A DNA stretch of 64,000 bases from Symbiodinium natans (taxonomy: Eukaryota; Sar; Dinophyceae; Suessiales; Symbiodiniaceae), in NCBI GenBank assembly GCA_905221605.1, contig CAJNDS010002523.1, positions 1,594,606 through 1,658,605 on the forward strand, given 5' to 3'. Positions 1 through 10,020 of this stretch are shown here, one piece after another (within the stretch, counting starts at the first letter, position 1; each line of letters starts with the position of its first letter). The notes under the pieces are model-generated. The model was given only the letters and a program-made list of their open reading frames with translations. It did no database searches and was not told where the DNA came from. Both the position numbers and the translations under genes were made by a program.

Positions 1-19
1 CAGGAGCCCCAAACCCCAA

Positions 20-232
20 ATGGCACTCGAAGGTGGCAACCTGACCCGAGTCGGGAACAAGACGACAGCCTCTGCTGCTGTCTCGAGGAACAAAGCAGAA
101 AGGCTTGGGGTCGCTGAAGTGATCGAGGGGAAGGTAGCTGCAATGGCGAAGCCTGGCCTTGCAGAGCCAAAGAAGGTGGCAAAAGCAAAGAAGGCGCTTC
201 CCCCATACTGCCCATTGAGTTTGCTTAACTGA
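20..232 (+). CDS. Lys/Ala-rich open frame, possibly an exon
   Basis: An open frame of 70 codons starting with ATG. It is rich in Ala, Lys and Val in its second half (AMAKPGLAEPKKVAKAKKAL), like a basic nuclear-protein tail. There is no recognisable domain. It may extend beyond the left window edge and may join the Glu/Lys/Ser-rich segment at 250-486. Weak evidence: composition only. Confidence 0.2.
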   Translation: MALEGGNLTRVGNKTTASAAVSRNKAERLGVAEVIEGKVAAMAKPGLAEPKKVAKAKKALPPYCPLSLLN

Positions 233-249
233 ACCTTTTGGCTTCCTAG

Positions 250-486
250 AGTTTTGAGAAAACCGAGCAGGAAATCAGCCCAGAAGAGAAGGAGAGGAGG
301 GACTTCCAGAAGGACTTTAACGGGCCCCCTAGCTCGTCGAGTTCTAGGACTCCGCTGTTGGGTTTTAAGGAACAGTGTATACCCGAAACCCCGAATGAGC
401 AAGATGTTCTTCTGCCACCTAAGGGTTCGCAACATGGCGGACAAAGCGGTGGAAGTGGCATCTGGCATCACGAAAGCAGAAATTAA
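250..486 (+). CDS. Possible exon of an unrecognised charged protein
   Basis: A frame opens after a pyrimidine-rich stretch ending in TAG (about 235-250), which looks like an acceptor. It runs to a TAA at 484-486. The peptide is rich in Glu, Lys and Ser (for example SFEKTEQEISPEEKERRDF, then a five-serine run and a Gly/Ser/Gln tail). It has no ATG, so it would be an internal or last exon. I recognise no domain. The Lys/Ala-rich frame just upstream (20-232) may belong to the same gene. Low-complexity composition means chance cannot be excluded. Confidence 0.3.
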   Translation, partial: SFEKTEQEISPEEKERRDFQKDFNGPPSSSSSRTPLLGFKEQCIPETPNEQDVLLPPKGSQHGGQSGGSGIWHHESRN

Positions 487-679
487 GAATCAGGAGGCGG
501 GGAACGGTCCGGAATTTATAGGGCTTTCTTTGCTTAGAATCTTCGCAGTGCACACCATGCATGCTGCAGAAAACCGTGGCGCACCTGGGGGTCATACAGA
601 CCGAATGCACGAAAATCCACACGTGGCCGCTAGGCTATGCAGTTCGGATATTTTTCCATCGCCCGCAACTTTATGCCAA

Positions 680-825
680 ACCCAGCCTGTTAATGCCTTG
701 GCTTATAACCCTAAACCCTAATTAAGCCCTATAACCCTAAGCCGTAAACCCTAAGCCCTAAAGTTATAAACCCTGAACCCTAAACCCATATAACCCTAAA
801 CCCTAAACCCTCAACCCTATCGCGA
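680..825. repeat. CCCTAAA-type tract between two exon-like segments
   Basis: A degenerate run of CCCTAAA, CCCTATAA and CCCTGAA units, the first of the telomere-type tracts in the window. The 330 bases to its right hold no frame I can defend. Confidence 0.8.
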
Positions 826-1146
826 GCCCGTTGTGCTTGGCCAAGGATCAAGGACAGCATCTTCGCCCAGAAGCCCATGTCGGAGTGTATGGATATCCTT
901 CGCCAAAGCGAGCCGGCTCTGAAGGCTGGTTGTAGAAACTTTGCTACACGCTTGCATGTGCTCGCGCATGGTCGACATCCCTATATGTATGTATACACGC
1001 ATGGTCCCTGCAGGAGTACACTGCAAGCATCACTGAAGCCGAGGGAATCTTGTCTGGACACCTCCGCCGCCCCTTGGACTGGATGCAACCCTTAAATTCC
1101 ATGCAACCTCGTGCTTACGTAAGAATCCGGAGCTTGAGTGATCGAG

Positions 1147-1322
1147 GAGCGGCAGCCCAGAAACGCAAGGAGGAGAAAGAAAAGAACAAGCAGAAGGGTC
1201 AGGAGCCGCAGGAGGACGGGGAACAGGAGGAGGAGGATGAGCGGACAGAAGCAACCCATGAAGAAGAATGGCCTGTGGATGATGAGGATGTCCAAGAGCC
1301 TCCTGCCAAGCGCACGCGGTAG
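1147..1322 (+). CDS. Acidic/basic C-terminal exon ending in an NLS-like tail
   Basis: The frame reads from about 1147, after an AG at 1145-1146, to a TAG at 1320-1322. It starts with a lysine-rich stretch (AAQKRKEEKEKNKQKGQEPQ), continues through an acidic stretch (EDGEQEEEDERTEATHEEEW) and ends PPAKRTR, which resembles a nuclear localisation signal. The alternating charge suggests a disordered tail or coiled coil of a nuclear protein. I do not recognise the protein. It may be the last exon of the gene represented by 20-486. Confidence 0.4.
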
Positions 1323-1779
1323 ATTCGATAGATCGATCGAGGGGTTTCTGCAGGGGAGGGGGGGGGGCAGCAGGCAGTGTGAGTGCTCACATGTGTTCAG
1401 GCTTTCTGTTTGAAGAACACATCCCAAAGCATCAGTAGCACATGTGCTTGCGCTCAGAGACCTGCTTTGCCATTTGAAACGATATGCTGTGTCACGTGAA
1501 CCTGCTTATACCTCGAAGCATGAGGGCCTGGCGGGTGAGAAACATTGCGCCTCATGCAATGTACTCCTGCTGCGATTCTCTCCTTGTGCATGATGCGGCA
1601 GCAGCTTGGCAGTTTCTCGTACTTGATGACTTCGCATGCCTCAGGTCCACTCACGCATGAGGCTCCAGGCCCAAGTAACCTATACATGGAGGGGCAAAGT
1701 CCCCAACCAAAACATGTTCCCACTGCACAAGCACACTCACATTCAGAGACTTGGGCTGTTTTTACGAAGCCTCGAAAAC

Positions 1780-1900
1780 CCTAAACCCTATACGCCTAAA
1801 CCCCTACAAACCTTATAACCCTAAACCCCAAACCTTAAACCCTTATAAACCCTAAACCCGAAACCCAAAACCCCACCCTAAGCCCTAAACCCGAAAGCTG
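1780..1900. repeat. CCCTAAA-type tract upstream of the family gene
   Basis: Degenerate CCCTAAA units, immediately followed by a poly-C run at about 1952-1974. It sits just left (acceptor side) of the first exon-like segment of the plus-strand family gene. This is the same orientation rule seen on the minus strand: CCCTAAA before an exon. Confidence 0.75.
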
Positions 1901-1934
1901 TTCAGAGCTTATACCTTGGACTCCATGGCTGCTT

Positions 1935-4900
1935 ATGGACCCACCAGCCAGCCCCCCCCCCCCCCCCCCCCCCCAGGACCCAACAGGACCCAAGCCTCCA
2001 AGGACCTTTCGTACCGTGACACGTTTAGAAGAACTTTGGGGATGCATGTCTTCTAGCGGACAGCAAGCCCCATGGCTGCCCCGATTCATCGATGAGACCT
2101 GTAACCATGCTCTACGCCTCCTATCGACCGGCCAGGCACGACCCGTGTTGTTCCGAAGCAACCCTTTACAAAGTCCATATGTGTGGAAACACAAATCGGC
2201 CGACAACCCTCGATCCATAATGCAGCAGGTGCCCCTCAAAGAGCTGGCTGATGTGCTGGACCGTGTGTACCACCTGCCTCATTCCCAGGTTCCGCTCCTT
2301 GGCAGGGGTTCAAGCATCAATTCAGTCCTAAAGGAAAATGTTTAAAAGGGACCCTGATGGGCTTGTAGGGTTTCCACGGTTCGTATATAGGGGCATTCTG
2401 ATTGGGTTCAACTTATTTTTCTATACAGGGTCTGATGCATGATGCAAGCGAGGCCGGATCTGCTGGACTTAGCTTCGTGCTGGCATCATCAAGCAAAATC
2501 TGCGTATGGGGAATCGTACCGTGTTCTTGAGCGCTGGGTGAATCGCCAGCCCTGGCGGGAATCCCTGCCACAATCATTTCAGAACCCCTGCTGCATATTT
2601 AACAGGCATGGTCCGACGGCATACGTTGTTTAGACCTGCGTTTCCAAGGATGAAACTCACTGCGGCCACTTGAGATTTGTTTATAGATCTTCGCTTGTTG
2701 TGCAGTGCGTTGGTCCCATGCTGCGTGCACGTGCAGCCTTTTGTTAAGCACAGTGGTCCCAGGTATATACAGATGCTCGTGGCCAGACATCGCGACAGGT
2801 GACTCACCACATGTTGCTTCCGCATGAAATCTTCGCGAACCTCTATGCGACGGAACGATGGGAGCTGCTGTATCCCGACGCGGAAGCAGCCACTTGCCAT
2901 GAACCGATTGGGATTTTGACCCTGTCTGATGTTTTGGCCTTTTGGTCATTGTTCCCAAGGTCCGATCCTATTGGGCAGAACAGGATGCCTCCTGGGTGGC
3001 GAATCATCCAGTGCTTGGTGTTACTGAGCGGCAATTAATTATCCTGTGCAGCCTTTGAGTGTCCCATTGCGATTTTGCAACTCGAAGTCGCATGAGGTTG
3101 CTGAAGACAGCGGCCTCTGCATCCCTTTGCGTCTTTATGGGGACGGCGCCGAGTTCTCGAGTTCACTAGCAGCAAACCATGAATTCTGAGAATGTGCCCT
3201 GCGTTTGTGTTGGAGATAATTTGCGCATCGACCATCTAAGAACGGCAAAAGTTTGAAGTCTTCACGATGCTGGCGCCTCTGGGTTCGTCAGCAGTTCTCG
3301 ACTCCAGATTCTTGCTGCTAGGGCCAAACAGAAAGTATTTGAATTCGGGGGTCGGGTCGGTTGATGAGTGGAGGGCTTCGTTTTTTTTTGATGGGGGGGC
3401 TGGTGGGCCTTGTGCAGATTCCCGGGCCCCAAGGCTATCCTGCATAAATATGTGCTACCACGATGATGCGAGCCGGCTGGCCACACTAACTGTGCTGCAG
3501 TGGTCTTTTGAAGCCCTGAGCCTCTTGCCCAAATGTATTCAGGCTTTTCAAACTTCGCAATATAACAACGCGAAACCTGAGCATAAATGGAAGCACAGCC
3601 CTGCACACAAGAGGTGTTGGGAAGTATCCATCCCACGATCCCTGGGGGGTTCCTTTCGATGCCGAGCATCATCCAAAGCGCTGGCGCAAAGCAGGCCAGT
3701 GGTTGGCTGCCCCTGGGATGACTGGAGTGTTCGATGGGGTGCAAGCGGATTTGGAATTCGTCAAGAAAATATTTTTTCTGCAGCGACCCCTGCTTCGATT
3801 TAGCAAGGAGTTTGTAACCTCATAGATGTGTACATTAAAGTAGGCACTGCCCCCACTGCCCCAACAGTGACATTTTGAAAGCATTTCTAGCAGCACTCTA
3901 AAGTCGCCCCTAATATAGTCTTCATTGTAGAATGTTATATACGGGTGGTGGCCCAATAAGGTACACAATGACTTGCACAAAGTAGTCCTAAACCCACACT
4001 TGCCCTCGGACCCGTGTGAGGCGATTATTCCAGAAAACAGGTGTGCTTCTTGTGCGAGGCCGAAGTGGGAACAAACAATTTGTTTAGGAACCTCAGGGCT
4101 TTGCAGGGCTGGATGCATTATGCTTCGTGGGTTTTGCCTTCTAACTTTTGAAATTTTGCCCCAGAAAACCCTAATCCCTGGACAGGCCCTTCAATGGATT
4201 TATCTGGATGGTGACCCGGACGGTTGCCCCAACGACGTGGAGATGCTGTATACTAACTTCGGCCCAGGAGCGAGGCATCGAACCACGAGCCTCGGTCCTT
4301 GGAATAGGGTTTAGGGTTTATAGGGCTCTAGGGTTTAGGGCTTAGGGTTTAGGGCTTAGGGTTTAGGGTTTAGGGCTTAGGGCTTATAAGGGCTTAGGGT
4401 TCCAAACCTGTAAACGGTTTGTAAGGTTTAGGGTTTAGGGTTCAGGGTTTAGGGTTTATATATAAGGGTTCCAAACCTTTGGACGTTCAGGCTGCTGCGC
4501 TTGGGAAAGGCTTCCCTCCTATATAGGGTTGGGGTTGTAACTTCGAGGTTGCTGGCTTCAGGGTCGGGCGTGTGTAGGCTTTAAGGGCTTCAGGCTTCGG
4601 AGTTTGATGTATATGGTGGCTGACTTAAAGAAATTTGGCATCCTATATAAGCCCCCTGTAGACTTCAAAACCCGCTACAAGTTTAAACACCGTTGATCCC
4701 ATCATACGAGGTTGGTGAAAGATGCGGACGAGTTTCGGGCCATCCATGGGTCGTCACCCTTGACGCGGATACCCGGATTCCAGCCATGGCGCCACTCGGG
4801 CTTCATGGTTGTTATGTCGGGTTAATTGGTGAAGAATATGGTTTGCTGCCATGTCTTTCCCTTTCGCCCCTGCAAACCTTGCAGTTCCCAAGGGATTTTT

Positions 4901-5842
4901 CCAGACATCATGCATCTGATTCACTTGGCCATCACGCCGGATATTTTGGTATCGCTCCTCTGCGATCTGACTGATAGTGCTGGACCTCATGGCCGCGAAG
5001 CGGAACTGGAGAACCTTTGGGGCTCTTACAAAGCCTGGTGCGACTCCCAAGGCGCATATAAAACTGTTTCTGCTTCTTCCGGGGCACACAACCTTTATTG
5101 CAACTGATGGGGTTAAAAGATCCCATAGGGTTTACGGTTTTAGGGTTTGGGTTCTAGACCGTTTTTTTCATGCCCGACCCATGCAGGCGTGGTGGACAGA
5201 GCTCTTCGCAAAGTCTTTTCTTCCGGGACTCTGCACCCGATGTCAAAAGAGTACACCACGCTGTCGCAAAAGTTCATGAACGCTTCTGCTGCGAGATATG
5301 TTATTTTCTGGCTCGCTCAGTTGTTGTCGCACCTGCTGCAAAACAACCCTGACAATCTCTTCTTGCAGCTCCTGGGCTGTGGGTTGGGCATTTTTTCTGA
5401 AACCCGTGCTCCTTTTCCATGTATACAAACCCATAAACCCAACCTGTTTCGGTGCACATGCATATCTGTAAGGCTGCGGGCTGGTGTTTGCTTGGCCCTT
5501 TCTGAGATGGAGAAGGTCATGCTACAGCACGACCGAGTGCTGCCTGATGAGGCGGTGGCAAGCTTTCGCTACCACTACCTCATTTACAGAGCCGGGTACA
5601 ATAGATTGTCTGAGGAGGCACTCACTGCAGGCCAGTGCCGATGGCCGCAGCGGCCAAAGATGCACTATCTAGAACATCTGGCTTACGATGTGTCGCCTCT
5701 CAATGGCCGATATCTTCACAATTTTTTAAACGAAGATTTCGTCAGGCGTGTAAAGCTTCTCGCCTCGACTTGCCAACCTGCGTTTTTGTCGAAGCAGGTC
5801 GTGTTTAAATACACGCTGCAGTGCTGCATGAGGTGGCGTTAA
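1935..5842 (+). CDS. Dinoflagellate-type multicopy family protein (multi-exon)
   Basis: A chain of plus-strand exon-like blocks whose order and motifs match, from memory, a large protein family abundant in Symbiodiniaceae and other dinoflagellates. I know of no established function. Blocks: 2008-2330 (TRLEELWGCMSSSGQQAPWL), 2439-2580, 2790-3030 (HHMLLPHEIFANLYATERWE), about 3470-3520 (LATLTVLQWSFEAL), about 3990-4060 (a Cys-containing CASCARPKWEQ segment), 4890-5050 and 5480-5842. The family signature is an MH-x-x-x-L block followed by a PK-x-H-x-L-x-H / RYLHNFLNEDFVRR block near the C-terminus. Both are present. Introns contain TTTAGGG or CCCTAAA runs (4310-4480). Exact splice sites are unresolved. 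The gene could be intact or a decayed copy, and a mobile-element origin is possible but unproven. Confidence 0.5.
4310..4480. repeat. TTTAGGG-type tract inside the family gene
   Basis: Degenerate TTTAGGG and GGGCTTA units occupying part of an intron between two exon blocks. A second weak run lies near 4530-4620. Confidence 0.75.
4890..5055 (+). CDS. Exon: MH..L block of the family gene
   Basis: The frame reads FPDIMHLIHLAITPDILVSL and then LENLWGSYKAWCDSQG. The first part corresponds to the family's D-x-M/L-H-x-x-D/H-L-G block and the second to its Y-x-x-W-C-x-x-Q segment. The exon probably starts after the AG at about 4889-4890 (preceded by a pyrimidine-rich stretch) and ends before a GC or GT near 5050. 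It is the best conserved of the middle blocks. Confidence 0.5.
5480..5842 (+). CDS. C-terminal exon of the family gene
   Basis: An open frame to a TAA at 5840-5842. It contains PKMHYLEHLAYDVSPLNGRY, LHNFLNEDFVRRVKLLASTC and FKYTLQCCMRWR. This is the C-terminal signature of the dinoflagellate-type family: PK-x-H, a conserved Asn/Pro-Arg-Tyr-x-H, an acidic D/NED followed by basic residues, and a final R-x-x-x-x-C-x-R-W. The frame extends upstream to 5147, but the first part probably includes an intron. The terminal RW sits at the usual end of the family core, so the C-terminus looks complete. Confidence 0.6.
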   Translation, partial: AGVCLALSEMEKVMLQHDRVLPDEAVASFRYHYLIYRAGYNRLSEEALTAGQCRWPQRPKMHYLEHLAYDVSPLNGRYLHNFLNEDFVRRVKLLASTCQPAFLSKQVVFKYTLQCCMRWR

Positions 5843-6281
5843 AAAAGGGAGGAGCGCGAGCCCATTGCATTCGAAGACTCCAGCTTGCCCCTATATATAT
5901 ATATACATACCCATTGAAAACCCTACAAATTTTTGGCTCAACGATCGCAAGAAAACCATGTTATGCAAGCATTTTGGGTCCAAATCGACATCCGACAAAT
6001 CGACATGTTCAGGCCTGAGGGTTTTCTTATGCCCCAGCCAAGAGCCGAATAAGCTAACCGGCCCCTGGTTATGCTATATGTTGTTATCGGCTCTTCCCCA
6101 AGGGTCGGAAGGCGTGTGCTGGTGTGGTTTGCTGGTTTTCGTGTTCAAGGCTTGGCGAGGCTGCAGTCAGAACATTGTGCTGTCGTGTCGGGGCACAGAC
6201 CTCCAGTTGCCCCATGTGGCGTCACATGTTTTGCGCAGTCTGAGCTTTGAAGTGCAGGCCTAGGCTCCGAGCAGGCATGTC
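5843..6281. other. Convergent intergenic region
   Basis: This lies between the plus-strand family gene and the minus-strand polymerase gene. It holds a short TA microsatellite (about 5892-5906) and no frame I can defend. An 11-base match to the dinoflagellate spliced leader core is noted under rejected items. Confidence 0.5.
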
Positions 6282-6838
6282 TCAGAACAGGGTGCTGTCC
6301 AGGAGCCCGCGGAGCGTGCTGATGGCCCGGCCGGAGTGCAAATTCTGCATAGCGAGCTGCAGGGAGGCAATGTGCTCTTCTGAAAGAAGCTCCTGGCGCC
6401 ACTGTTCACGGCCTAGGGCGTGGTGTAACAGGCAGGCAATCTCCAGCAGGGGGCATGTGCGGGCTTCCCGACGCCAGGCCAGCGCCTCATTGCGCTTCAT
6501 GTTCAACCAGATGCACCGTATCCACCGACCTGCGCGTGCTCCCAAAACGATTTTGTCGCCCGGGAACCAAATCCGGCCAAGCTCCAGGCTCTTCGCGTTG
6601 ATCTCCTCCTTCAGCAGGGCTTGTACTGGCTTCAGTTCCCACGGCTTACGTTGGTAGGGTGGAAGGCCGTGTGAGCACAGAGTCCACGCAAATGCAAACG
6701 TGGAACGGAAGGTGCTCTGCGCGATGCCTGCTGCACGCATCTCGCGGCGAATGGCGGCCAAGACGTACTGCCCAGAAAACTTCTTGGGGCAGTCGTAGGC
6801 TGCATTGGCAGAGAAACCCCACGCGCAGCATGCACTGG
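6282..6838 (-). CDS. RdRP C-terminal block
   Basis: In another frame from the catalytic block, the sequence reads ANAAYDCPKKFSGQYVLAAI, matching the conserved A-x-D-x-PK after the DGD region. It ends with LKEEINAKSLELGRIWFPGD, a short basic segment and a stop at 6282-6284. The frame change relative to the catalytic block lies near 6800-6840. No convincing intron of usual size fits there, so a frameshift (real or assembly) is possible. Confidence 0.5.
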
Positions 6839-9352
6839 TACTTGGCCGGATCTCCTGGCGACTCATACACCGCCTGCTGGCATTTTTCTGCCATTGCAGT
6901 TGCCAGGCCACGGACGTTGAGCGTTGGCACGCGAAGCATGTACCGCAAATATTCTGGAGTCCTATCCTCACACAGGGAAAACCGAATCCTGTCTTCCTGC
7001 TCGAGTTCTTTCTTTGGCTGCGCGGCGCCCTCGAGGTCCAAAGCTGCCACAGCCGGCTCCGTGTGGTCCAGGAACTCGATCAGGTCGGCGTTCAAGGTCA
7101 CGAAGACTGTGTCGCCATCCGAATCTCCGCCAGACAGCGCCGTGACGCCAGGCCCACGCACTGTGCAGACGATGCAGTTCCTCGGCGGGGCGCGTTGGTG
7201 GGCAGGCCATTCCTTTGCCTCCCATACCTGGATGTCTCCCGGTTGCACGACCGGGCTGCGCCACACGGCAACCCTACCCACGATGTTGACGCCGTTCGCG
7301 AAGACATAGCACTGCTTGTCCTTCGAGCTAGGCCGTTCCACAGGGTGTGTGCGGGGTTAGTTAGGGTTTTGCAGAGATGCCGCCTGCCTCAAGTCCCTTC
7401 CAGATGTCGGGCAGCGATGTCAGAACCCATGCGCCTCCGGGCAGGACGAGCTGAGGGTCGTGTCTGCACTGCGTCAGGAGGCCGTTGAATGCGCCACCGC
7501 CTCCGAGAACTGCCCGCTTGGTTCCCCGCGCCAAGTCCCACGGGTGCATCTCCTCGACTTCCTTGGTGAGCTGGGCCAGATCGCTCTCCACCTCTTCTTC
7601 ATCGGCTGCGGCTCGGACTGTGACCTCGTGTTTCCCGACCCGATTGACAAACTGCCGTTCCTCGTTCATCTCCGCCTGGCGTTTGTCGCCCCGTGTGGGG
7701 GCTGGCGGAGACAAACGCTTCACGGCTTCTGCTGGAGCTTCGAGAAGGCTGTTCTTGATGCCCCATGCCATGCTCGCGAAGTGAAGCACGGTGGCAGCTT
7801 GCAGTGTCTGAAGCCTGGGCAGCTGGACATGACTATAAACTCGTGCTCTCAACCCCCTCTGCTCATGTACACGTGTCCTACGTTCTTGCTTTTCCAGACG
7901 CTGTAGGCTAATGTTATGGTACTGTTCTTCACTAATTGAAAGACAACGGTCCACCAGCTATATGATGTCTGGCCAGCGGAGCGGCAATGTGTCCAGCAGG
8001 CCCAGCGCGACCACACGGGCAGCCTCTGTCTTATAGGCCATAGCCCGCATGGCGAGCGCGGCTGTGGTTTGACAGTTTATCCGCGCGGCCTGCATGGCTG
8101 CCTCCGTGTTCTGTGTTAGGTCGAGCCCGAGGTGCTCTGACGAGACAGGGCTCAGGTAGTGCATGTGCAGTTTGCTGCAGCTCCTCCGGATGTGGAGCCC
8201 GTCTTTTCTGCGGCAGTCGATCATCAGCATGCCTTTCACGAGCACATGCCACAATGGCCCGACGCGGAGAAGGCCACGGAACTGTGTCGGCGAGTACGAG
8301 TTGATGTCAGTCTCGCTCTTGATGAGGCCCAGCCGCACAGCCGCCGCCGTGCCCACATCAGACGCGCCGTCCGTGGTCGGGTCCTGGGTTCGGTCCTCCC
8401 CGGGGTAGTCGTCCTCCACGATCTCCACTCGGAACCCACATTGTGGCACCACACACGGAGTGCTGGGCGACAGCAAGAGTGGTAATCTGCTGTAGGCCTC
8501 TTGCACATTCTGGGCGGCCGTCAGCAGGCGCATGGCGGAGACGCTCTGCCGCAGAGGCTGGCTGGCGTAGTAGGTCAGGCCATCCTCTTTGCCCACTACG
8601 GCTTGCAGCGTCGGCCGCACTGTGTCCGCGCGGACTCCCTGGATGATCAGTGGCACCAGCTGCTCCGGTTTGCGCTTCCCGCATTTCCAGTCCACACTAG
8701 CTATGTCTCCTATCTCACGGGAGAGCCTACTACTGTCCAGTTCTGTTGGGAGAACAGCTTGCATGTCCGCGGGCACGAAGCGCACAGGCGCCGACTTGGA
8801 GCCTAGCCGCCGCCGCTTCAGGTCCGGAGCGACAGTGGCGCTCACATCCTCGCCCCCGGCATCAACAGTGTCCTCCTCGGCATCCCAGTCAACATCACTG
8901 CCGGGGTCGCTGGCCTGGCGCTCTGGAGCGGGCAGTACCTGGTAGACGTACAAGCCGACTTCCTGCACAAGCTTGGCACGCTCCAGCGCGGGCAGCCTCG
9001 CGGGGCGTCTCACGCGCAGATGTGTGCAGTGTACTTATTTTGAACCTTTTACACATCTTTACAGTCCAAACAAGGAGGGGTGCACCGTTTCCATTGTTGC
9101 ACGCGCCTGCCTTGCGAAGGGCTTTAGCGGTCCGGCCAGCTTCCACGGCATTTTGGCTGGACGCCCGTTCAGGAACTGCGTCAGCGTCGAGGGCGCCAGC
9201 TGTGCCAAGGCCTTGCGCCACGCAGCCTTCTCGAACGTGCTGCCGGTGCCTCGCAGGAAGGAGGACTCACTGGCCGCTTCGTCCTGCAGCCCCACCCAGA
9301 AGGAGTCCAGCACAACCAGCTCATGCTCCGGGCCTACTTTCCGCGGCAACAT
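6282..9352 (-). CDS. RDR: Eukaryotic (RNAi-type) RNA-dependent RNA polymerase
   Basis: A minus-strand gene in several long coding blocks (9352-9059, 9013-7958, 7954-7361, 7330-6840, 6835-6282). It carries hallmarks of the cellular RdRP (RDR/QDE-1) family. The block at 9013-7958 has a QFRG...VKGMLMID...IRRSCSKL segment matching the family's Q-x-R-x-x-G-x-KG-x-x-x-x-D region. The block at 7330-6840 has RSPVVQPGDIQVWEA followed by the catalytic D-x-DGD motif. The enzyme would make double-stranded RNA from single-stranded templates for small-RNA silencing. Block junctions are not fully resolved. A frame change near 6800-6840 means either a small intron or a frameshift. Telomere-type tracts are almost absent inside it, unlike genes to the right. 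Confidence 0.7.
6840..7330 (-). CDS. RdRP catalytic exon block (DSDGD)
   Basis: The frame reads CYVFANGVNIVGRVAVWRSP, VVQPGDIQVWEA and then GGDSDGDTVFVTLNADLIEF. The D-x-DGD (7111-7125) is the metal-binding triad of cellular RdRPs; all three aspartates are present. R-SP-x-x-x-PGD upstream is the usual partner motif. Past DGD it continues with PTLNVRGLATAMAEKCQQAV, resembling the helix after the active site. Confidence 0.75.
7361..7954 (-). CDS. RdRP linker exon block
   Basis: A frame between the central and catalytic blocks, including SMAWGIKNSLLEAPAEAVKR, an acidic helix (EEEVESDLAQLTKEVEEM) and a Trp-rich end (LPDIWKGLEAGG). The true exon probably starts near 7880, after a pyrimidine stretch, and ends near 7372 at a GC donor. 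The intron to the next block is short (about 50 bases). No catalytic motif; placement is by order and strand. Confidence 0.5.
   Translation of the reverse strand: MDRCLSISEEQYHNISLQRLEKQERRTRVHEQRGLRARVYSHVQLPRLQTLQAATVLHFASMAWGIKNSLLEAPAEAVKRLSPPAPTRGDKRQAEMNEERQFVNRVGKHEVTVRAAADEEEVESDLAQLTKEVEEMHPWDLARGTKRAVLGGGGAFNGLLTQCRHDPQLVLPGGAWVLTSLPDIWKGLEAGGISAKP
7958..9013 (-). CDS. RdRP central exon block (KG..ID region)
   Basis: A 351-codon frame. Around residues 215-270 it reads DGASDVGTAAAVRLGL, then SPTQFRGLLRVG, then VKGMLMIDCRRKDG and IRRSCSKL. This corresponds to the DG-x-G...S-x-FQ-x-R-x-G-x-KG-x-x-x-x-D segment that precedes the catalytic centre in cellular RdRPs. The N-terminal third has an acidic linker and a KRRR basic patch, possibly nuclear targeting. 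The stop at its end is probably in an intron. Confidence 0.6.
   Translation of the reverse strand: MRRPARLPALERAKLVQEVGLYVYQVLPAPERQASDPGSDVDWDAEEDTVDAGGEDVSATVAPDLKRRRLGSKSAPVRFVPADMQAVLPTELDSSRLSREIGDIASVDWKCGKRKPEQLVPLIIQGVRADTVRPTLQAVVGKEDGLTYYASQPLRQSVSAMRLLTAAQNVQEAYSRLPLLLSPSTPCVVPQCGFRVEIVEDDYPGEDRTQDPTTDGASDVGTAAAVRLGLIKSETDINSYSPTQFRGLLRVGPLWHVLVKGMLMIDCRRKDGLHIRRSCSKLHMHYLSPVSSEHLGLDLTQNTEAAMQAARINCQTTAALAMRAMAYKTEAARVVALGLLDTLPLRWPDII
9059..9352 (-). CDS. RdRP gene, putative upstream exon
   Basis: An open frame from ATG to TGA upstream of the main polymerase blocks. It has an amphipathic segment (TFEKAAWRKALAQLAPSTLT) and a basic segment. The last codons before the stop may be intronic. 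It has no diagnostic motif; assignment to the polymerase rests on strand and proximity. It could be a separate small gene. Confidence 0.35.
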   Translation of the reverse strand: MLPRKVGPEHELVVLDSFWVGLQDEAASESSFLRGTGSTFEKAAWRKALAQLAPSTLTQFLNGRPAKMPWKLAGPLKPFARQARATMETVHPSLFGL

Positions 9353-9655
9353 CTCTCTGGCTGGCCCCGACTACACCAAAGAGAAAACGAACCTTGCAAG
9401 TTCTTTCAGAAGAAAAGGGGCGCAGCAGGACTACGCAGTGTCGCTTTAAGCAGCATGACAGAATCATGACAAACGGAACTGCCCGCATGCTTCAAAAAAC
9501 ACAAAGCTTGGAAGTCCAAGGTCTTCTTCAACAAGACTTGACGAGAACACCAGACTCTTGCAGATGCAAGGAGGTTGGCCCCCCCAGGAAACGCTGATCT
9601 CCCAGCTCCTGCTGCAATTGCCGAAATCCTTGCCCGGGGATACCCCTGCGCAACA

Positions 9656-10020
9656 AGCCCCGGCCTGGACGGGTGCGACCACGCCGCCCCCCGGCCTGGT
9701 CAGGCAAGATGCTTGCCGCTCCCCGGCCCTTCATGGCCCTTCCAAGCGAGAAAATACGGTGAACTGGAGAAAAAGACAGGCCCCGGCCTCGACGAGTGCG
9801 GCCGCGCCGCCCTCCGGCCTTGACAGGCGAGATGCTTCAGAAGCGAGAAATACGGTGAACTGGAGAAAAAGACAGGCCCCGGCCTCGACGAGTGCGGCCG
9901 CGCCGCCCTCCGGCCTTGACAGGCGAGATGCTTGAGAAAAGTGATCTATGAAACGACACAATCGAAAAGGCCGCGGCCTCGACGAGTGCGGCTGTGCCGC
10001 CCCCCGGCCTTGCCGAGCCA
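9656..10020. repeat. GC-rich tandem repeat, about 97-bp unit
   Basis: Two nearly identical adjacent units begin at 9744 and 9841 (AAGCGAGAAA...GATGCTT). Degenerate copies of the core (CCGGCCTCGACGAGTGCGG) flank them at about 9656 and 9967. The repeat is open in several frames, which explains long but meaningless reading frames here. Confidence 0.85.

Noticed and set aside
5917-5940. Possible spliced-leader relic (TTTTTGGCTCAA)
   Set aside because: Only 11 bases match the dinoflagellate spliced-leader core and the next base differs. It is not in front of a gene, so chance is likely.
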